DNA from: Dactylosporangium siamense
GTDB lineage: Bacteria; Actinomycetota; Actinomycetes; Mycobacteriales; Micromonosporaceae
Direction: 5' to 3'
Assembly (NCBI RefSeq): GCF_016862795.1
Contig: NZ_BONQ01000071.1
Span: 62,001-126,000, forward strand
DNA length: 64,000 bases
Part shown: positions 59,250 through 64,000 of the stretch, one piece after another
Layout: each line of letters opens with the position of its first letter
Numbering within the stretch: position 1 is the stretch's first letter
The notes under the pieces: model-generated
The model's database searches: none
What the model was told of the DNA's origin: nothing
What the model saw: only the letters and a program-made list of their open reading frames with translations
Made by a program: the position numbers and the translations under genes

Positions 59250-60565
59250 GGCGAACGAAGCAGCAGGGCGGCCTCACCGGCGAGCAGCAGCAGCCAGAGC
59301 GTGCCGCCGGTGCCGCCGATCAGCCACTCGTTCGTGATCATCGTGAACAGCGCGCCGGGAAGCAGCACGACCAGCCAGGCGTCGGCGTCCCGGCGGCGCC
59401 GCCACACGTTCCACAGCAGCAGGCCGAGGCCGGTGAGGAAGGCGGCGACGCCGACCACGCCGGCCTTGCGCAGCGCCGCGAGCGGCGCGTTGTCGACGGT
59501 CAGCTTGATGTCGGCGCCGCTGCTGGCCCGGTACACGGTGGCGCGCGCGTCCCGGGTGTTGCCGAGCAGCTGCTCGGTGAGGCTGTCGTGCCGCCAGTCG
59601 GCCTCCACCTGCCGCCAGGTCTCGACCCGGCCGCTGCTGACCCCGGCGTCGTCGCCGTAGCGCTCCTTGATCAGGAACGACGGGCCGTTGGCCAGCAGCA
59701 CCACAGCGAGGGCGGCGGCGGGGATGAGCGCCTGGCGCCGGCCGTACCAGATGAACGCCAGCGTCGACGTCAGCAGCAGGAGAAAGCCGGTGCGGGAGTC
59801 ACTGGTGCACAGGATCAGCGCGGCCGTCGCGACCGATCCGATCCGCTGCCACGCGGCCAGTCCCGCGTCGGCGCCGATCCGGATCGCGGCGAGGGCGGCG
59901 ATGCAGGCCATCGCGTTCGGGTGGTCCAGCAGCCAGGACGCGCCCCAGAAGCGGTATTCGAAGCCCCGCCCCCACGGGGTGTCCGGCACGACGTGTGGCG
60001 ACGTGAACAGGTTGCCGGAGCCCGCCAGCAGCAGCACCGCCACCGTGCCCAGGAATGCGACGGCGATCCCGAGCGTGAGCCGCGCGAACGATCCCCGGAA
60101 CGCGAACACGGCAAGCACGACAAGTCCGAAATATCCCGCGTACGCCAAACGCTGCAGTGCGATCTCGGGCTTCATGACCAGCACCGCGCCGAGCGCGCCG
60201 ATGACCAGATACGAGACGCCGAGCCACGCCGCCCCGGATCGCAGCGCCGCCGGTGACAACGGCCGGCACCAGAAGAGGAACAGCACACCCGACAGCAGCA
60301 GCAGGGTCCAGGTGACGCCGCCGAGGTTGGTGTACGTCCAGCTCAGCACACCCTGTATCGCAAAAACCCCACCGAGCACGAGCCCTCGCGGATCGGCGGC
60401 GGGGGCCAGGGACACGGTGAGCACCCCGACGGCGCCCGCGAGCAGCCCGGCCACCAGGGCCAGCAGGGCGTCGCGGTAGCTGTCGGCGACGACCAGCTCG
60501 ACCGCGCCGGCGAGCAGCCCGACGGCCACGATCCCGGCGACCGCCCAGCCGGCCCGCGCGGTCAT
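59237..60565 (-). CDS. O-antigen ligase/polymerase-like membrane protein
   Basis: 442 residues, about 11 to 12 membrane helices with one large periplasmic loop (residues about 285-345, including GRVETWRQVEADW) as in the Wzy/WaaL family. The conserved-type GRxxxW pattern is present. These proteins polymerise or transfer lipid-linked glycans. ATG 60565 overlaps the glycosyltransferase stop (ATGA), so the two are co-translated. Exact product unknown. Confidence 0.85.
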   Translation of the reverse strand: MTARAGWAVAGIVAVGLLAGAVELVVADSYRDALLALVAGLLAGAVGVLTVSLAPAADPRGLVLGGVFAIQGVLSWTYTNLGGVTWTLLLLSGVLFLFWCRPLSPAALRSGAAWLGVSYLVIGALGAVLVMKPEIALQRLAYAGYFGLVVLAVFAFRGSFARLTLGIAVAFLGTVAVLLLAGSGNLFTSPHVVPDTPWGRGFEYRFWGASWLLDHPNAMACIAALAAIRIGADAGLAAWQRIGSVATAALILCTSDSRTGFLLLLTSTLAFIWYGRRQALIPAAALAVVLLANGPSFLIKERYGDDAGVSSGRVETWRQVEADWRHDSLTEQLLGNTRDARATVYRASSGADIKLTVDNAPLAALRKAGVVGVAAFLTGLGLLLWNVWRRRRDADAWLVVLLPGALFTMITNEWLIGGTGGTLWLLLLAGEAALLLRSPGPA

Positions 60566-61713
60566 CGCAGGACGCTGCGGTAGACGTCGATCAGCCGTTG
60601 GATGAGCACGTCCGGGGCGAAGTGCTCCTCGTAACGCCGCCGCGCGGTGACCGCCAGCCCGGGCGCCTCACCGTGCGCCTTCGCCAGCCCGGCGGCAAGT
60701 GCGTCGGGGGTGGGCTCGACGACCCAGCCCGCGTCGCCGGCGAGGAACGGCAGCCCGCCCCGGTCGGTGACCAGCACCGGGCGGCCGGCGCACAACGCCT
60801 CGAGCACGATGGTCGGCAGCACGTCATGCCAGGTGGAGGCGGCGATCACGCACGCCGCGGCACCGATCTGCGCCCTCACCTCGGCGTTCGGGATAACTCC
60901 CAAATACGAAATGTCGGATCTGTCCGCAGCGGCGGCCTCGGCGAGTGGGCGCAGCGGGCCGTCGCCGATGATCCGCAGCGGGCCCAGTGCGCCGTCCGGG
61001 TGCTGCCGCCATGCGTCCAGCAGCAGCTCAAGGCCCTTCTCCGGGGAGAGTCGCGCCGCATAGACGAAGCCTTCGCCGGCGCCGGGAGCGGCGCCGGTGT
61101 CCGGGATGCCGTTGGGCTTGACGGTGATCCGTTCGTCGGGGATGCCGAAGTCGCGCAGGTGCTCCGCGATCCGGTCGGTGAGCGCGACGAACCGGTCCAC
61201 GCCGCGCCACGTGCCGCGGTGCACGGCGAGGGTCGCGGCCATGACCGCCGACTGGGCCTTCGAGTCCCGGTAGCAGGCGTGTTTGATCGCCGGCAGCCCG
61301 AACGCCTTGCCGCGGCACTCGGTGCAGATGTGCCCGTCGCGGAAGTACAGCCCGGGCGCGCAGACCTGCCGGTAGTTGTGCACGGTGTGCACGACCGGCA
61401 CGTTGTGCGCGTGCGCGGTCCGCACCACCCAGGGCGACAGCAGCGGATAGGCGTTGTGCAGGTGCAGCACATCCGGCTTTTCCGCTTTTATCAGCTTTTC
61501 CAGGGCGTGCTGCGACTCGCCGTTGCGGATCGGTGACAGCGGCAGCAGCACCTTCCGCGCGGTGGAGAACGTGCCGATCTCGTCCGAGCTGCGCAGGAAC
61601 GGCAGCACGGACACCCCGGCCGTGGACAGTTGCGCGATCTCGGCGTCGACGATGACATTCTCACCGGACGGTGCGCCGGACGCGTAGCGATTGTGCGCGA
61701 CAACGACCTTCAT
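60562..61713 (-). CDS. Glycosyltransferase family 4-like (GT-B)
   Basis: 383 residues. N-terminal GT4 domain with [35 protein letters not shown] and VHTVHNYR; C-terminal GT1-type domain with FVYAARLSPEKGLELLLDAW, VIAASTWHDVLPTIVLEALCAGRPVLVTD (split at the turn) carrying the EAL nucleotide-sugar Glu. A Cys cluster (CAPGLYFRDGHICTECRGK) near residues 125-145 resembles a zinc-binding insert seen in some GT4 members. ATG 61713 is the start; sequence upstream is shadow of the divergent gene. Confidence 0.93.
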   Translation of the reverse strand: MKVVVAHNRYASGAPSGENVIVDAEIAQLSTAGVSVLPFLRSSDEIGTFSTARKVLLPLSPIRNGESQHALEKLIKAEKPDVLHLHNAYPLLSPWVVRTAHAHNVPVVHTVHNYRQVCAPGLYFRDGHICTECRGKAFGLPAIKHACYRDSKAQSAVMAATLAVHRGTWRGVDRFVALTDRIAEHLRDFGIPDERITVKPNGIPDTGAAPGAGEGFVYAARLSPEKGLELLLDAWRQHPDGALGPLRIIGDGPLRPLAEAAAADRSDISYLGVIPNAEVRAQIGAAACVIAASTWHDVLPTIVLEALCAGRPVLVTDRGGLPFLAGDAGWVVEPTPDALAAGLAKAHGEAPGLAVTARRRYEEHFAPDVLIQRLIDVYRSVLR

Positions 61714-61747
61714 GACGGCAAAAGCGTACTTGAGGCAGACTGTACGA

Positions 61748-62608
61748 GTGCCCGAGCTTCCCGAGGTCGAAGCGCTCGCTGCATTCCTTCGCGACCGCGC
61801 CGTCGGCCACACCGTCGAACGCGTCGAGGTCTCCTCGCTCAGCGCGTTGAAGACCTTCGACCCGCCGGTGAGCGCCGCCGCCGGCCTGCCGCTGACCGGA
61901 GCGTCCCGGCACGGCAAGTTTCTCGACATCCACGTCGGGCCTGACCTGCACCTGGTCACGCACCTGGCCCGCGCCGGCTGGCTGCACTACCGCGAGACGT
62001 TCAACGCCAAGACCCCGCTGAAGCCGGGCTCCGGCCCGATCGCGGTGCGGGTGCGGCTGGACGACGAGTCGGGCTTCGACCTGACCGAGGCCGGCACGAA
62101 GAAGAGCCTCGCCGCCTACTTCGTCACCGACCCGCGGCTCGTCCCCGGCATCGCCCGGCTCGGCCCGGACGTCCTCGCCGTCACCACCGACGAGTTCGCC
62201 GCCGCGATCCGCAGCCGCAAGGGCCAGATCAAGGGCGTCCTCACCGACCAGACGGTGATCGCGGGCGTCGGCAACGCGTATTCGGACGAGATCCTGCACG
62301 CCGCGAAGATGTCCCCGTTCGCGCTGACCAACCGCATCACCGACGAGACGATGGCGACGCTGCACACCGCGACCCGGGCCGTCCTCTCCGACGCCGTCAC
62401 GCGCTCGGTCGGGCAGAAGGCGGCGACGCTGAAGTCCGAGAAGCGCTCCGGCCTCGCCGTGCACGCCCGCACCGGCCTGCCCTGCCCGGTCTGTGGCGAC
62501 ACGGTCCGGGAGGTCTCGTTCGCGGACACGTCGTTGCAGTACTGCCCCACCTGCCAGACCGGCGGCAAGCCCCTGGCGGATCGGCGGCTGTCGAAGCTCG
62601 TACGCTGA
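61748..62608 (+). CDS. Fpg/Nei-family DNA glycosylase
   Basis: 286 residues. After Met loss the catalytic N-terminal Pro is followed by ELPEVEALAAFL. H2TH region: GQIKGVLTDQTVIAGVGNAYSDEILHAAK (split at the turn). C-terminal zinc finger CPVCGDTVREVS ... YCPTCQTGG. It excises oxidised bases and cleaves the strand. GTG 61748 is forced by the requirement for N-terminal Pro-Glu. The gene is divergent from the glycosyltransferase by 34 bp and its stop overlaps the next gene's -10. Substrate preference (8-oxoG or pyrimidines) is not certain. Confidence 0.93.
   Translation: MPELPEVEALAAFLRDRAVGHTVERVEVSSLSALKTFDPPVSAAAGLPLTGASRHGKFLDIHVGPDLHLVTHLARAGWLHYRETFNAKTPLKPGSGPIAVRVRLDDESGFDLTEAGTKKSLAAYFVTDPRLVPGIARLGPDVLAVTTDEFAAAIRSRKGQIKGVLTDQTVIAGVGNAYSDEILHAAKMSPFALTNRITDETMATLHTATRAVLSDAVTRSVGQKAATLKSEKRSGLAVHARTGLPCPVCGDTVREVSFADTSLQYCPTCQTGGKPLADRRLSKLVR
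62601..62606 (+). promoter_or_regulatory. -10 hexamer overlapping the glycosylase stop
   Basis: TACGCT, whose last base begins the TGA of the glycosylase gene, ends 6 nt before GTG 62613. Same hexamer and spacing as at pyrE. Confidence 0.55.
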
Positions 62609-62612
62609 CCCG

Positions 62613-64000
62613 GTGCGCCGTGCCTTCCTGATCGCGTTCGTCGGTTTCTTCCTGCTCGGCGCGGCGTGGGCACTCGCCCTACCGGTCAACGGCACCTACG
62701 ACGAGAAGCAGCACCTCGTGCGGGCCTGGGCGGTGTGGACCGGCCAGTGGCTGCCACACGACCGCACCCTGGACGCGAGCGGCAACGACACCAACGCGTT
62801 CACCGGCCCGCGCAGCCTGGTGCCGGTCAACGCGGACTGCACGTTCATCGACAAGAACGCCTACAAGCCGGCGTCCTGCCTCACGCCCACCGCCGACCGC
62901 ACCGAGACGCTGGTGCCGAGCGCCGCCGCCCGGTACAGCCCCGTCTACTACGCGCTGGTGGGCCTGCCGCTGCGGATCGCACCCGACGGCACCGGGCTGA
63001 TCTGGGCGCGACTGCTGTCGGCGGCCCTGTCGGCGCTGCTGCTCGCCGCCGCGTTCGCCCTCGCCGGGTCCGGTCTGCTCCGGATCGCGGTGGTGCTCGC
63101 CGCGACGCCGATGGTCATGAACCTCGACGGCGCGCTCAACCCCAACGGCATGGAGATCAGCGCCGCGGTGCTGCTCTACGTCGCCGTGCTGCGCCGCCAT
63201 TGGGCCGCGGCCGGCGTGTCGGTGGCGCTGCTGCTCACGATCCGGGACCTGGGTCCCTTCTTCGCCGCGGCGGTGCTGGCCGTGTCGCTGTTCGTGACCG
63301 GCACCTGGATCAGATCCCGGGTGTTCTGGCTGCCGTTCGCCGGCGCCGCCGCCTTCGCCGTCTTCTGGTCCCTCTTCGCGTCCCGGAGTGACGCCGTCGA
63401 CCCGGGGCGGCCCATCGCGCCCACGACCAGCGGTGCGATCCTGCGTGACATCGCTGATGCCCGCGCCGAGTTCTGGGTGCGGCAGATCATCGGCCAGTTC
63501 GGCTACGGCGAGACGCAGGTCTCCATCGGCCTGGTCGGGCTCTGGTATTTGCTGGCGGCGGCCCTCGTCGTGCCCGCGCTGTGGTTCGGCACCACCCGGC
63601 TGCGCATCGCCATCGTGGCCGTCGGGGCGACCTCCGCGGTCCTGCTGGTCGCCCTGGAGCTGTACTTCGCCCCGAAGGTCGGTCACTTCGCGCACGGCCG
63701 GTACGTCATGCCGCTCGGTGTCGGGGTGGTCCTCCTCGCGGGGACAGCGGACCGTTACGCAGCGTGGCTGTCGGATCGGGGCTGGCTCGACCGGCTGGCC
63801 CTCGGCCTTGTCGCGATCACGATCCCCCTCGACCTGTACGCCCTGGCCCGGGTGATGACCCGCTTCCAGCGCGGGATCAACGAAGGGCTGAACCCGTTCG
63901 GGGGAACGTGGCAACCGCCGCTCGGCAGTGTCGTGCCGCTTCTGGCGTGCTTGGTAGGTGGTGCGCTACTCGCGGTGATTGTCACGCGGAGTTCTGTCCG
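62613..64000 (+). CDS. DUF2142-like multi-pass membrane protein, 3' end beyond window
   Basis: At least 462 residues, open to the last base. An N-terminal helix (FLIAFVGFFLLGAAWALALP) precedes TYDEKQHLVRAWAVW, corresponding to the DUF2142 PxDExxH region, then a Cys-containing outside loop, and NPNGMEISAAVLLYVAVL and further helices (GLWYLLAAALVVPALWF, VVPLLACLVGGALLA). These proteins resemble GT-C enzymes that use lipid-linked sugars. GTG 62613 lies 4 nt after the glycosylase stop. It fits with the polysaccharide genes to its left. Confidence 0.8.
   Translation, partial: MRRAFLIAFVGFFLLGAAWALALPVNGTYDEKQHLVRAWAVWTGQWLPHDRTLDASGNDTNAFTGPRSLVPVNADCTFIDKNAYKPASCLTPTADRTETLVPSAAARYSPVYYALVGLPLRIAPDGTGLIWARLLSAALSALLLAAAFALAGSGLLRIAVVLAATPMVMNLDGALNPNGMEISAAVLLYVAVLRRHWAAAGVSVALLLTIRDLGPFFAAAVLAVSLFVTGTWIRSRVFWLPFAGAAAFAVFWSLFASRSDAVDPGRPIAPTTSGAILRDIADARAEFWVRQIIGQFGYGETQVSIGLVGLWYLLAAALVVPALWFGTTRLRIAIVAVGATSAVLLVALELYFAPKVGHFAHGRYVMPLGVGVVLLAGTADRYAAWLSDRGWLDRLALGLVAITIPLDLYALARVMTRFQRGINEGLNPFGGTWQPPLGSVVPLLACLVGGALLAVIVTRSSV

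Overview
The window is high-GC DNA (roughly 70% G+C by eye) from an actinomycete, most likely a member of the Micromonosporaceae (Actinoplanes-like). Indicators are strong GC bias at third codon positions, frequent GTG starts, many GTGA/ATGA gene overlaps, an HspR/HAIR heat-shock circuit, a GuaB1-type enzyme, DUF1707 and DUF3151 proteins, SigE-family ECF sigma factors, and several start codons placed about 6 nt after a TAnnnT -10 hexamer (leaderless transcription). Genus is inferred from overall character, not proven.

Left part (1-16.2 kb): moaA (entire except the last base of its stop codon), a fructosamine-kinase-like gene and two overlapping membrane GTPases resembling the Streptomyces DynA/DynB dynamins all read leftward. 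Divergent from them is the dnaK-grpE-dnaJ-hspR operon. Its promoter carries a HAIR operator, and clpB has a second one, so the HspR repressor made by the operon probably controls both. Between them lie a DUF1707 protein and an Asp-box protein, translationally coupled.

Middle-left (16.2-30 kb): an SDR, pyrE, an ArsR repressor with a class II aldolase, a solute-binding/VWA surface protein and a DedA protein. Then comes the pnkp-hen1 RNA-repair pair, which is divergent from an amrS-amrB pair (AmmeMemoRadiSam without an adjacent amrA). A phytanoyl-CoA dioxygenase-like gene follows, then a SigE-family sigma factor coupled to an LCP (LytR-CpsA-Psr) membrane protein.

Middle-right (30-47 kb): fba, a LOG-family protein, a DUF3151 protein, a proline-rich EspI-like ParA/MinD ATPase, a diacylglycerol-kinase-like protein with eroded catalytic motifs, purA, purD, and a second SigE-family sigma/membrane-partner pair. 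Next is a fatty-acid cluster (acyl-CoA synthetase, acyl-CoA dehydrogenase, SCP2 protein) divergent from a TetR regulator whose likely operator lies between them, followed by a large LuxR-type ATPase regulator.

Right part (47-64 kb): a secreted M4 metalloprotease, a rhomboid protease, a cyclophilin, a small membrane protein, corA with an unusual hairpin/G-tract leader, an aminotransferase, a Uma2 nuclease-like gene, an 870-bp stretch with no confident gene but strong palindromes, a CBS protein divergent from guaB1, a polysaccharide-type set (flippase, O-antigen-ligase-like protein, glycosyltransferase), an Fpg/Nei glycosylase and a DUF2142-like membrane protein running off the end. No tRNA, rRNA, CRISPR array or intact insertion sequence was seen. 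Intrinsic-terminator hairpins separate most convergent transcription units.
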